Shown piece by piece: positions 27,472-36,181 of a stretch of 64,000 nt of DNA (within the stretch, counting starts at the first letter, position 1; the number at the start of each line of letters is the position of its first letter). Source of the DNA: Spirosoma foliorum (GTDB lineage: Bacteria > Bacteroidota > Bacteroidia > Cytophagales > Spirosomataceae). The translations under genes were made by a program, and so were the position numbers. The stretch is taken from assembly GCF_014117325.1 (NCBI RefSeq), contig NZ_CP059732.1, positions 1,302,001-1,366,000 on the forward strand, read 5' to 3'. The notes below the pieces were generated by a model, which ran no database searches, was not told the DNA's origin, and saw only the letters and a program-made list of their open reading frames with translations.

Positions 27472-29649
27472 ATGGAACGAAGAGATTTTATTAAAACCAC
27501 TGGTATACTAGGAAGCGCTTATGCCCTGTCTGGACCGTCTGCTCTGGCGAATTCGTCGACCAATGTACTAGCTCCGACTGACGGCTTTTGGCTCGATGGC
27601 CCGATGCGATGGGCGCAGCTTGCTTTTGTTGAACGAGACCCCGGTCATTATGACCCCGATTTCTGGCTCAACTATTTTAAACGGATTCATGCCGATGGGG
27701 CACTGCTGAGTGCGGGTGGTATTGTCGCCTTTTATCCGACTAAAATTCCGCTACATCATCGCAGCGATTTCATGGGCAATTCCGATACGTTGGGATATCT
27801 GGTAGAAGGCTGCAAAAAACAGGGCATGAAAATCATGCTTCGCACCGATCCGCATGCTGCCCGGCAGGACGTTTACGACGCACACCCCGACTGGATTGCG
27901 GTAACCGTTGATGGAAAACCGCGCCGTCACTGGGCCAACCCGGAGTTATGGGTCACCTGCGCACTTGGGCCTTACAACTTTGATTTCATGACGCAGGTGA
28001 ATCAGGAAATCATGGAGAAATTTCAGCCCGAAGGAATTTTCTCGAATCGCTGGCATGGTCATGATATCTGCTATTGTGAGCATTGTACGAGTAACTTCAA
28101 AAAAGCATCCGGCCTTGAATTGCCCAAAACGGCGGATAAACTCGACCCAACTTACCGCAAATGGGCCGACTGGCGAATGAAACGCCTACGGGAAGTCTGG
28201 GCGGTTTGGGATGCGGGTATCCGCAAACAAAAACCGACAGCGCGCTTCATTCCCAATGGCTTCCCCGATAAAGTAATGACCGGCAAAGAAGCCGATCTGT
28301 TCTTCGCCGATCAGCAGGCACGACGTGGCCTTACGGCTCCCTGGGCAAATGGAAAAGGGGCTAAGGAACTGCGCTCTACGCTGGGAATGAAGCCATTGAT
28401 CGGGATATTTAGTATTGGGATTGAAGAAGAGTTCAGATGGAAAGATTCGGTGCAGAGCGACGCCGAAATTCGAATTTGGGCAGCCGAAGGTACAGCCAAT
28501 GGTATGCGTCCCTGTTTTGTGAAGTTTGGGGGCGACATCTACGACAAGCGCTGGATGGAGGCTGTAGCCAAGCTCTATGAAGGTTATTATAAAAACGAAA
28601 AATACCTTCGTAACACGGCGTCGATGTCACGCGTTGGCGTCGTCTATTCGGAACAAACCGACCGTAATTACGGTGGCAAACCCTGGCAGCAAAAAAGCAG
28701 CGATCATCTGGACGGCATGTATCATGCCTTGGTAGAGAGCCGCATTCCGTTCGATATGGTCAATGATCGGCTACTGACGCCCGATGCGCTAAAACGGTTC
28801 AAGTTGCTGATTTTGCCTAACATTGCAGCTCTCTCTGACGCGCAATGCAAACAGATTCAAGCGTTTGTAGACAATGGCGGCAGCATTGTGTCGACTTTCG
28901 AGACGTCGTTATATGATGAAGAAGGCAAGCAACGATCTGATTTCGGGCTGGCGAGTCTGTTCGGTGTGTCGTACGATCAGAAAGTAGAGGGGCCAATGCG
29001 AAACAGTTATTTGCAGTTACGCAACGATGCCAAAAACAGCCAGACGCAATTGATTCTGAAAGGGTTGGACGATACCCCGCGTATTATCAATTCGATTTAT
29101 AAGGTCAATGTAAAACCAACGACCACGTTCCCAAGTCCGATCACACTGATTCCTACGTATCCCGATTTGCCGATGGAAGATGTGTATCCGCGTGTCGCTG
29201 AGACAGATACGCGGGAGCTATACCTACGGCAGATTGGCAAAGGGCGCGTGGCCTACATTCCCGGTGATCTGGATCGTTCGTTCTGGCAAATGCTGGGTAC
29301 CGATCATGGACAACTGCTGAGCAATGTTGTGAACTGGGCGCTCGATGAAGAACCCATTGCCGCCATAACGGGGCCGGGTGTAATCGACGTCAATGTCTGG
29401 CGACAGGCTAATTCCATGACTGTTCACCTGGTAAACCTGACAAACCCAATGATGATGAAAGGGCCATTCCGGGAGCTAATTCCGGTCGAGGCCCAGGTGA
29501 GTATTGCGGTTCCTTCGGGTGCCAAAGTGACTGGCGTTAAATTGCTTATGAGCGATCAGAAACCAAAATATGAGCTGAAAGGTGGTAAAGTAACCGTATC
29601 TGTGCCCAAGATTCTCGACCACGAAATTGTTGCGCTGGATTTAGCCTAG
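27472..29649 (+). CDS. GH42-like glycosidase with trimerisation-type domain and Tat leader
   Basis: The 725-residue protein begins MERRDFIKTTG, a twin-arginine motif followed by a hydrophobic stretch, so export is likely by Tat. The first half is a TIM barrel (MKIMLRTDPHAARQDVYDAH; FQPEGIFSNRW). The Cys group CYCEHC matches the zinc-binding cluster of GH42 beta-galactosidases. The middle part (LKLLILPNIAALSDAQCKQI…) matches the beta-galactosidase trimerisation, glutamine-amidotransferase-like domain. The catalytic Glu residues are not assigned, so activity is open. Its spacing of 18 bases to the gene before suggests co-translation and a shared substrate. Confidence 0.78.
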   Translation: MERRDFIKTTGILGSAYALSGPSALANSSTNVLAPTDGFWLDGPMRWAQLAFVERDPGHYDPDFWLNYFKRIHADGALLSAGGIVAFYPTKIPLHHRSDFMGNSDTLGYLVEGCKKQGMKIMLRTDPHAARQDVYDAHPDWIAVTVDGKPRRHWANPELWVTCALGPYNFDFMTQVNQEIMEKFQPEGIFSNRWHGHDICYCEHCTSNFKKASGLELPKTADKLDPTYRKWADWRMKRLREVWAVWDAGIRKQKPTARFIPNGFPDKVMTGKEADLFFADQQARRGLTAPWANGKGAKELRSTLGMKPLIGIFSIGIEEEFRWKDSVQSDAEIRIWAAEGTANGMRPCFVKFGGDIYDKRWMEAVAKLYEGYYKNEKYLRNTASMSRVGVVYSEQTDRNYGGKPWQQKSSDHLDGMYHALVESRIPFDMVNDRLLTPDALKRFKLLILPNIAALSDAQCKQIQAFVDNGGSIVSTFETSLYDEEGKQRSDFGLASLFGVSYDQKVEGPMRNSYLQLRNDAKNSQTQLILKGLDDTPRIINSIYKVNVKPTTTFPSPITLIPTYPDLPMEDVYPRVAETDTRELYLRQIGKGRVAYIPGDLDRSFWQMLGTDHGQLLSNVVNWALDEEPIAAITGPGVIDVNVWRQANSMTVHLVNLTNPMMMKGPFRELIPVEAQVSIAVPSGAKVTGVKLLMSDQKPKYELKGGKVTVSVPKILDHEIVALDLA

Positions 29650-29661
29650 GTGAGTAATACT

Positions 29662-29766
29662 GTGCTGTCAGTTTCTTAAAACTGACATGTAAGGTTTCTC
29701 AAAACCTATAGTCACACAGAAGGTTTTGAGAAACCTCACTCGTCGAGTTTAAGAACCCGACGCCAC
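29662..29766. repeat. GTGGTGTC-ended composite palindrome, copy 5
   Basis: Begins gtgctgtcagtttcttaaaa and ends cccgacgccac. The inner inverted pair aaggtttctcaaaacct and aaggttttgagaaacct is complementary, so the two inner hairpins could also pair with each other. It lies between the glycosidase-like and permease genes. Confidence 0.78.
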
Positions 29767-29804
29767 GGAGGATTGAAAATCAATTCATTAACTGAATACA
29801 TCCC

Positions 29805-31574
29805 ATGATTTGGAAACAAGTTACTGATCCGCTTAACAATATCGCTTTGTCCGTTTTCGTAGCGGCTGTGCCTATTCTGTTTATATTCTGGGCGCTGATT
29901 ATCCGGAAAATGAAGGGGTATCAGGCTAGTTTGATCGCTACACTCTTGGCTGCGATCATTGCCGTTTTTGTCTATGGCATGCCCGTAAAATTGGCCTTGT
30001 TGTCAGCTACACATGGGGCTGTGTACGGACTGTTCCCTATTTGCTGGCTGGTGATCATGGCTGTATTTCTGTTCAACGTCACGGTGAAAAGCGGCCAGTT
30101 TGAGATTATCAAACACTTCATGGCGTCCATCACCTCCGATCGGCGGTTACAGGCGTTGTTAATTGCGTTTTCGTTCGGGTCCTTTCTAGAAGGAACTGCC
30201 GGATTTGGAGCACCCGTCGCCATTACGGCGGCTATGCTGGTGGGGCTGGGTTTCAATCCGTTGTATGCGTCAGGTATTTGCCTGATTGCCAACACGGCTC
30301 CCGTCGCTTTTGGGTCGATCGGGATTCCCATTACGGTTGCTTCGCAAGTATCGGGTATTCCCGAATTGCCCATTTCGCAGATGGTTGGCCGGACCTTACC
30401 GATCCTTTCGATCATGCTGCCTTTTTATCTGGTGAGTATTATTGCTGGCTTCAAAAAGGCGCAGGAAATATGGCCTGCGGTGTTAGTATCGGGCATTTCG
30501 TTTGCCTTCCTTCAGTATTTCTCCTCGAACTTTTTAGGCCCAGCGTTACCCGACGTTATTGCCGGGTTGGGGTCGATTATTTGTTTGATGGCTTTCCTGC
30601 GTTTCTGGAAACCAAAGACCATCTGGCGCTTTGCCAACGAACCTGCGGCCACGCTCAACACCGATATCAGCTATACAAATGGGCAGCTTCTTCGGGCATG
30701 GTCGCCGTTTATTGTGCTGACGATCATGGTCATTGCCTGGGGTATACAACCCATTAAAGATGTTCTGAATTCGGCAGGAATGACCCAGTTTGAGTTTCCG
30801 GGCTTACACAATGCCATTCAGGGAGAAGATGGAAATCTGCTGCCTAAAATCTTTAAATTCAACTACTTCTCTGCCGCTGGAACGGCGATTCTGATTGCAG
30901 CTCTGGTGGCCATTCCACTCGTCGGCCTGACCTATGGCGAAGGGGCTAAAGTGTTCGGGGCAACATTGAACCAACTCAAATTTCCGATTCTGACGATTGC
31001 CGCGGTATTAGGATTCGCGTACATCCTGAACGATTCGGGCATCACCCTCACGCTGGCCGACGTGCTGGCGAATACGGGGTACCTGTTCCCATTTTTTGCC
31101 CCTGTGTTGGGTTGGCTGGGCGTTTTCATTACCGGTTCCGATACCTCCGCCAATGCGTTGTTCAGTAAACTTCAATATGCTACGGCTCAATCCATCGGGG
31201 TCGATCCGGTTGTGACGGTGGCGGCCAACATATCGGGCGGAGTTGTTGGGAAAATGATTTCACCCCAATCCATCGCCGTGGCTGCGGCTGCCGGAAATCT
31301 GGTCGGTAAAGAGTCGGAGTTGTTCCGCTTCACCGTCAAGCACAGTTTCTATATGCTAAGTTTCATTTGCCTCATTGTGCTGGCTCAGGCTTATGCGGTC
31401 AAATGGATAATTCCGGTCTACGAAATGCTCGGGACTAAGAAAGCTGCAGCCGCTCCTGATTTATCCAAAGGTTACACCTATCTAATTCTGCTTGGCGTAC
31501 TGCTGGCCGGGATAGCCATTTCTGTACTGACCACCGCCAGAAAAAAAGTACAAACCCCCGATTTAGTAAATTAA
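29805..31574 (+). CDS. L-lactate permease family transporter (LctP/LldP type)
   Basis: The 589-residue protein has 13 or more hydrophobic segments and the LctP signatures FLEGTAGFGAPVAITAAMLV, GFNPLYASGICLIANTAPVA and, near the end, GVFITGSDTSANALF. It is an inner-membrane proton symporter of short 2-hydroxy acids such as lactate and glycolate. In a SusCD locus with oxidoreductases, its cargo may be a hydroxy acid made during substrate oxidation or cleavage. The next gene starts 43 bases downstream of the stop codon. Confidence 0.93.
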   Translation: MIWKQVTDPLNNIALSVFVAAVPILFIFWALIIRKMKGYQASLIATLLAAIIAVFVYGMPVKLALLSATHGAVYGLFPICWLVIMAVFLFNVTVKSGQFEIIKHFMASITSDRRLQALLIAFSFGSFLEGTAGFGAPVAITAAMLVGLGFNPLYASGICLIANTAPVAFGSIGIPITVASQVSGIPELPISQMVGRTLPILSIMLPFYLVSIIAGFKKAQEIWPAVLVSGISFAFLQYFSSNFLGPALPDVIAGLGSIICLMAFLRFWKPKTIWRFANEPAATLNTDISYTNGQLLRAWSPFIVLTIMVIAWGIQPIKDVLNSAGMTQFEFPGLHNAIQGEDGNLLPKIFKFNYFSAAGTAILIAALVAIPLVGLTYGEGAKVFGATLNQLKFPILTIAAVLGFAYILNDSGITLTLADVLANTGYLFPFFAPVLGWLGVFITGSDTSANALFSKLQYATAQSIGVDPVVTVAANISGGVVGKMISPQSIAVAAAAGNLVGKESELFRFTVKHSFYMLSFICLIVLAQAYAVKWIIPVYEMLGTKKAAAAPDLSKGYTYLILLGVLLAGIAISVLTTARKKVQTPDLVN

Positions 31575-31617
31575 CGATTGCACCTGAATTGATATGAATG
31601 CACCGCTTTGTAACTAC

Positions 31618-32505
31618 ATGAAAGTGGGCCTGGTCCATTTTATGGCATTTCCCGAGACCATGAAAGGAGAAGGCCCCGTGTTGGAAACCATTAAAAAAGT
31701 TGTGTTGGATGAGTACTTCACAGCTATAGAAATCACGACCGTTAAAGACCTTGACGTTCGTCGAAAAGTAAAAAGCTTACTTGATTCTTCGCACATGACG
31801 GTGGCCTATGCCGCCCAACCCCGACTATTAACCACGGGCCTGAATCTGAATGATACCAACGAAGAAGGCCGACAACGGGCGCTTGCCAATGTAAAAGAAG
31901 GTATTGACGAGGCCTATGAACTAGGTGCTACAGGCTATTCATTTCTGAGCGGAAAGTATGAAGAAGCCCGGAAAGAAGAAGCTTTTGACCTGCTTGTAAA
32001 ATCGACAAACGAAATCTGCGCTTATGCAAAAAGCAAAGGCGATATGAAGATTTCGCTGGAAGTGTTTGATTATGATGTCGATAAAAAATCATTGATCGGT
32101 CCTGCCGATTTAGCGTTACGCTATGCAAAGGAGGTTCGGAAAGAACACGACAATTTCGGCTTAATGGTCGATTTAAGCCATATCCCCCTGATTCATGAAA
32201 CAATTGAGGAATCGTTGTTGCCCGTTAAGGATTACATCACCCACGCCCATATCGGCAACTGCGTCGTCAAAAGCCCAGACATGCCTGCTTATGGTGATGT
32301 TCATCCTCGATTCGGTTTCCCAAACGGTGAAAACGATGTGCCCGAAGTAGCGCATTATCTGAAAGTCCTGCTGGACATTGGCTATCTGAATACCGAAAAT
32401 CCACCTATCGTCAGTTTTGAAGTAAAACCGTTTGGTGATGAAGACCCGGATGTCGTAATTGCCAACGCCAAACGGACGCTGAATGCAGCCTGGGCACAAG
32501 TTTGA
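31618..32505 (+). CDS. Sugar isomerase/epimerase-type TIM-barrel enzyme
   Basis: From ATG 31618 the protein has 295 residues; an in-frame ATG at 31594 adds eight. It belongs to the xylose-isomerase-like TIM barrel (AP endonuclease 2) family. Likely metal ligands are the Glu in ISLEVFDYD, Asp and His in GLMVDLSHIPLIHE, the His pair in ITHAHIGNCV, and the late Glu in VSFEVKPFGDEDPD. Members act as ketose epimerases, inosose dehydratases and, in some Bacteroidota and other bacteria, in cleavage of 3-keto-glycosides. Cytoplasmic, as no signal is present. Its place beside a GMC/small-subunit pair makes the last role worth testing. Confidence 0.82.
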   Translation: MKVGLVHFMAFPETMKGEGPVLETIKKVVLDEYFTAIEITTVKDLDVRRKVKSLLDSSHMTVAYAAQPRLLTTGLNLNDTNEEGRQRALANVKEGIDEAYELGATGYSFLSGKYEEARKEEAFDLLVKSTNEICAYAKSKGDMKISLEVFDYDVDKKSLIGPADLALRYAKEVRKEHDNFGLMVDLSHIPLIHETIEESLLPVKDYITHAHIGNCVVKSPDMPAYGDVHPRFGFPNGENDVPEVAHYLKVLLDIGYLNTENPPIVSFEVKPFGDEDPDVVIANAKRTLNAAWAQV

Positions 32506-32511
32506 TTTTAG

Positions 32512-32597
32512 TTTTTTGTCATTCCGACGACAGGAGGAATCTCAGGCTTCTCGTTTAGGAAATTTGAGATTCCTCCTGTCGTCGGAATGACAAAAAA
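32512..32597. terminator. GTCATnCnGACG-family palindrome, copy 3
   Basis: Arms 32512-32544 and 32565-32597 are perfect 33-base complements with terminal T and A runs. It starts seven bases after the TIM-barrel gene and ends 29 bases before the dehydrogenase gene, so it could end the upstream transcript. Confidence 0.88.
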
Positions 32598-32626
32598 AGA
32601 AGCGATAAAACAAAGAAAAACTAATA

Positions 32627-33586
32627 ATGAAGATTGTCGTATTAGATGGCTACACTCTAAATCCGGGCGATTTGTCCTGGGAAGGTTTAGAAAAACTCGG
32701 TGACCTGACGGTATATGACCGGACTCCTGCCGATCAGGTGGTGGAGCGGGCAAAAGATGCTGAAATCATTTTTACCAATAAAACACCCCTTGGCGAAGAT
32801 CTGTTAACCCAGCTACCTGCGTTGAAATTCATTGGCGTGCTCGCCACGGGTTATAACATTATCAATACAGAATTCGCCAAGCAGCGAGGAATCGTTGTTT
32901 GCAATGTACCTGGCTATGGAACCGCTTCGGTTGTTCAGTTGACCTTTTCCCTGTTACTTGAATTGACTCAACAGGTTAAACATCATAGCGATGCCGTACG
33001 GGAAGGCAGATGGGCTAAATCGATAGACTGGTGTTTCTGGGATTACCCATTGGTTGAACTGGCTGGCAAAACCATCGGGATTATTGGATTTGGCAGTATT
33101 GGCGAGAAAGTGGGCGACATCGCTACGGCCTTTGGTATGAACATCATCGGCTCAAAGCGACACCAAACGGACCAATCGCATCGGACTAATTTCCGTTGGG
33201 CCGATGTTCCTGAGCTGCTGGCACAATCGGATGTTGTAAGTATTCACTGTCCGTTGACGCCTGAAACGCAGGGGCTTATCAATAAAGAAAATCTGGCGTT
33301 AATGAGGCCAACGGCGTTTCTCTTAAATACGTCCAGAGGCCCAATTGTTGTTGATCAGGATTTGGCTGATGCCTTGAATACAGGTGTCATTGCCGGAGCC
33401 GGTATCGATGTACTCTCAAAAGAACCGCCCGCTGCCGACAATCCATTATTTACGGCCAGGAACTGCCTGATAACCCCGCACATCGCCTGGGCAACTATCG
33501 AAGCGAGAACTCGCCTAATGGATATTACCATCCAGAATCTGGCTGCTTTTTTGGAGGGTCAGCCCGTTAATGTGGTGAATAAGTAG
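32627..33586 (+). CDS. D-2-hydroxyacid dehydrogenase, glycerate dehydrogenase type
   Basis: The 319-residue NAD(P)-dependent enzyme has the Rossmann motif GIIGFGSIGEKVG. The catalytic residues are the Arg in NTSRGPIV, the Glu in DVLSKEPP and the His in ITPHIAWAT. The N-terminal pattern VLDGYTLNPGDLSW is typical of glycerate dehydrogenase/hydroxypyruvate reductase. It would interconvert a 2-keto acid and a D-2-hydroxy acid in the cytoplasm. It closes the carbohydrate locus and could process the product carried by the lactate-type permease, although a palindrome separates it from the gene before. Confidence 0.9.
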   Translation: MKIVVLDGYTLNPGDLSWEGLEKLGDLTVYDRTPADQVVERAKDAEIIFTNKTPLGEDLLTQLPALKFIGVLATGYNIINTEFAKQRGIVVCNVPGYGTASVVQLTFSLLLELTQQVKHHSDAVREGRWAKSIDWCFWDYPLVELAGKTIGIIGFGSIGEKVGDIATAFGMNIIGSKRHQTDQSHRTNFRWADVPELLAQSDVVSIHCPLTPETQGLINKENLALMRPTAFLLNTSRGPIVVDQDLADALNTGVIAGAGIDVLSKEPPAADNPLFTARNCLITPHIAWATIEARTRLMDITIQNLAAFLEGQPVNVVNK

Positions 33587-33630
33587 GATTAACACAGAGA
33601 CGCAGAGAACACAGAGATGCTAGTTTTTTT

Positions 33631-33887
33631 CGTATCCTTTGTCTGTGAGGACACCTATAGTATGTACACATCTTTTTGGGTTGTTTGAAACTCCGTTAGG
33701 AGTGTCCTGTTAATAGAACACAGAGGGTTGATCATAATCCAAAGCGCCGTAGGTGCGACCTAATTCTATCCAAATAGGTCGCACCTACGGCGCTTCGGGC
33801 CCTTACTAAGCAATAATATCTATTGACAGGACGCCCTTACAGGGCTAATTAGCCTATGTCAGAAATGTATATATACTCTAGGATACG
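33631..33887. repeat. Composite hairpin element, copy B
   Basis: It aligns along its whole length with 10326-10578. It is bounded by cgtatcct and aggatacg, an 8-base terminal inverted repeat. The central stem (near 33739-33796) pairs cgccg with cggcg where copy A pairs caccg with cggtg. A simple acacagagacgcagagaac tract lies just before it. The gap 33587-33913 holds nothing else visible. Confidence 0.8.
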
Positions 33888-33913
33888 GGTCATAAAAATC
33901 AGCGTTCTATACC

Positions 33914-34885
33914 TTATAGTGCCACATCAACCTTTTGCCCTTGTCGGCTTTTGTAGCCCTGAATAGGGGAGTAGCTCTGGGTTTGTTTGCCGTAATAACC
34001 CGTTCCGTTATAAGGACGTAGGTTTGGGTCTTCCTTGCAGGCATCGGAACAGGTACCAATGTGTTCATTACCACAATCTTCGCAAAGCGTAACGTGGTTG
34101 TTACAAACAGGGCTTGCGCAGTTGATCATGCGGCTGGTAGATGTGCCGCACCGATAGCAGGTCGATACGACAACCGGATTGATGTGATTGACCGGCACCG
34201 TTACACGGTTATCAAATACATAGCATTCGCCGTCGAAATCTTCGCCCCCCGATTCGATACCGTATTTGATAATGCCGCCATGAAGCTGGTACACATTTTC
34301 AAAACCCTGCGAAAGGAGATAAGCGGAAGCTTTCTCGCACTTGATGCCGCCCGTGCAATACGTCACAATCTTTTTGCCTGATCCTTTCAAGTGCTCGATT
34401 TCGGCAATGTGTTCGGGCAGCTCGCGCAGGTTATCCATGTCGAACGTAATGGCTCCTTTGAACTTGCCTACCTCATGTTCGTAGTTTGACCGCATATCGA
34501 CCAGCACAACATCCGGGTCATTTTTGAGTTGCTTAAACTCCTCGGGTTCGAGATGGATACCTGTTTGCTTGAGTGGATCGACACCCAAATCGGAGTGAAC
34601 AATCTCGGCCTTTACCCGAACGTGTAATTTTTGAAACGCATGCCCTTCGCTTTCGTCAATCTTAAACTCGGTATGCGCAAAACGAGGGTCGGCCTGAAGC
34701 GCTGCCATGTACGCTTCGCAGTCTTCCGTCAGGCCCGACACGGTTCCATTCAAGCCTTCAGGGGCTACAATGATGCGCCCGAGTAAGTTGAGCCGTAGGC
34801 AAAGCAAATGATGTTCTTCCCGATATTGCTCCGGGTTTTCGATGGGTGAATAAATATAGTACAGAAGAACGCGGTACGGTTTCAT
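33914..34885 (-). CDS. trhO: tRNA uridine-34 hydroxylase TrhO (rhodanese family)
   Basis: The 323-residue protein matches TrhO (YceA). An N-terminal UPF0176 acylphosphatase-like domain (VLLYYIYSPIENPEQYREEH…APEGLNGTVSG) precedes a rhodanese domain with the active Cys in TYCTGGIKCEKAS. A Cys-rich C-terminal segment (CYRCGT … CVNNH-like pairs) is present. The enzyme hydroxylates U34 in some tRNAs toward 5-methoxyuridine in the cytoplasm. It is convergent with the carbohydrate locus across the composite repeat. Length is normal. Confidence 0.93.
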   Translation of the reverse strand: MKPYRVLLYYIYSPIENPEQYREEHHLLCLRLNLLGRIIVAPEGLNGTVSGLTEDCEAYMAALQADPRFAHTEFKIDESEGHAFQKLHVRVKAEIVHSDLGVDPLKQTGIHLEPEEFKQLKNDPDVVLVDMRSNYEHEVGKFKGAITFDMDNLRELPEHIAEIEHLKGSGKKIVTYCTGGIKCEKASAYLLSQGFENVYQLHGGIIKYGIESGGEDFDGECYVFDNRVTVPVNHINPVVVSTCYRCGTSTSRMINCASPVCNNHVTLCEDCGNEHIGTCSDACKEDPNLRPYNGTGYYGKQTQSYSPIQGYKSRQGQKVDVAL

Positions 34886-34997
34886 TTTTTAAGAGCGAAA
34901 GACCGGGTCGCCGTTGCGATGAATGAGCGAAATTGTGTTGCCCGATGTCCAGTTTCAATTACAAAATTAAATTAAAACAATGATTAGTTCCCTGATC

Positions 34998-35028
34998 TTG
35001 GTCAGGAGTCGTTGACTGCCTACATTTA
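34998..35028 (+). promoter_or_regulatory. Possible Bacteroidota-type promoter for the deoxynucleoside kinase
   Basis: A TTG at 34998 is followed after 20 bases by TACATTTA at 35021. The Bacteroidota consensus is TTG, 17-23 bases, then TAnnTTTG; only the last base of the -7 box differs. It lies 52 bases before the kinase start. This is a sequence match only. Confidence 0.3.
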
Positions 35029-35079
35029 TTGATTAAAAACTGCCCTGCAAACACGTAACTGTCGATTAACGATTTTAGA

Positions 35080-35730
35080 ATGCACATTGCTATTACAGGA
35101 AATATTGGGGCTGGCAAAACAACGCTGGCCGAATTACTAGCCGCTCATTACGGCTGGGAAGTACTTTACGAAGCAGTTGACGGAAATCCTTATCTGGCTG
35201 ATTTTTATGGTGATATGCCCCGGTGGGCATTCAATCTGCAAATCTTTTTTCTGAATAGCCGCTTCGCCCAGATGAAAAAAATCATGCAGCGTCGCCAGGA
35301 GGACCCGGTTGCATTTGGGACGCATGCCCACACGATGGTGCAGGATCGGACTATTTATGAGGATGCGGCCATTTTTGCCCGTAATCTTTACCAGGATGGA
35401 ACCATGCCCGAGCGCGACTATTTTACCTACCGACACTTGTTTGAGAATATGATGAGCATGGTTCGTCCACCCGATCTGATGATTTACCTGCGGGCCGATT
35501 TGCCCAAACTTCGCAAACAGATTCAGAAACGGGGGCGCTCGTTCGAACAGGGTATTAGCGAAGAGTATTTGATCAATCTAAACCAGCTATATGAAGAATT
35601 TGCCGGGGCTTATAAACTCGGTCCGCTGCTAGTGCTGGACGTGAACAAGCTGGACTATGTAAATAAGCCGTCTGACTTCGCGACTGTGATTCGTCAGATT
35701 GATGACTGGCTGAGCACTTCTGAAAAATAA
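35080..35730 (+). CDS. Deoxynucleoside kinase (deoxyadenosine/deoxyguanosine type)
   Basis: The 216-residue protein has a P-loop at the N-terminus (TGNIGAGKTTLAE), the substrate-site Glu after it (YEAVDGNPYLADFY), the DR-containing motif QDRTIYEDA and a lid arginine region (KRGRSFEQGISEEYL). It phosphorylates purine deoxynucleosides for nucleotide salvage in the cytoplasm. Length is normal. A clear intrinsic terminator follows within 20 bases, so it is a single-gene unit. Confidence 0.93.
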   Translation: MHIAITGNIGAGKTTLAELLAAHYGWEVLYEAVDGNPYLADFYGDMPRWAFNLQIFFLNSRFAQMKKIMQRRQEDPVAFGTHAHTMVQDRTIYEDAAIFARNLYQDGTMPERDYFTYRHLFENMMSMVRPPDLMIYLRADLPKLRKQIQKRGRSFEQGISEEYLINLNQLYEEFAGAYKLGPLLVLDVNKLDYVNKPSDFATVIRQIDDWLSTSEK

Positions 35731-35745
35731 GCGCTGCTCATTGGC

Positions 35746-35780
35746 AAAAAAGAGCCGGACTCATCAAGTCCGGCTTTTTT
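35746..35780 (+). terminator. Intrinsic terminator AGCCGGACT…AGTCCGGCTTTTTT
   Basis: A 9-base G+C-rich stem with a short loop is followed by six T, with A before the stem on the other side. It starts 16 bases after the kinase stop codon. Confidence 0.88.
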
Positions 35781-35885
35781 GAACTACATAATAAAGCTTA
35801 TATGTAGTTGATACGCGAAGCCAATTTGTTTCGTTGCGAAATGACCATTAATAAGTGCTTAAGATTGTTTAGGAATAGAGCGACC

Positions 35886-36044
35886 CTACTTTAGCTGTCT
35901 GATACACAGTATATAAATAATCAAAACGACGCCCGCAAAAATTAATACTTCCGGGTGCTGATACTCTAATAAATAGAATACATAGACACTGCAGAGTATC
36001 ATGAGGATACCGGCTAGAACGGTTATGACGGATGGTTTACGCAA
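35886..36044 (-). CDS. Possible small membrane protein, 52 residues, two helices
   Basis: Read on the minus strand from a TTG at 36044 to a TAG at 35886, the frame encodes MRKPSVITVLAGILMILCSV, then YVFYLLEYQHPEVLIFAGVV and LIIYILCIRQLK. This gives two hydrophobic segments joined by a short polar turn, with basic residues at both ends, as expected for a real hairpin membrane protein. The frame stays open upstream to about 36106 but has no ATG. No family is recognised. It lies downstream of the second susD gene, beyond its terminator. Its function is unknown. Confidence 0.35.
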   Translation of the reverse strand: MRKPSVITVLAGILMILCSVYVFYLLEYQHPEVLIFAGVVLIIYILCIRQLK

Positions 36045-36181
36045 GACGAGACTAATGGACGGTCGATATAGATATAAAATAGCTGTTCCGTGAGGTTGTG
36101 TTTTACTTTAGTGTGTGTATGGTATTCAATCTGAGTTATCGGTATAGAGCGAACAAGATAGACCAGTGGTCTAATTAAAAC

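Noticed and set aside
32508..32753. 81-codon minus-strand frame containing FFVIPTTGGISN
   Set aside because: It is the translation of the GTCAT-family palindrome plus the reverse of the dehydrogenase start; a repeat-derived frame.
33590..33620. acacagagacgcagagaac tract as a CRISPR-like repeat
   Set aside because: Only a short simple-sequence tract without regular spacers.
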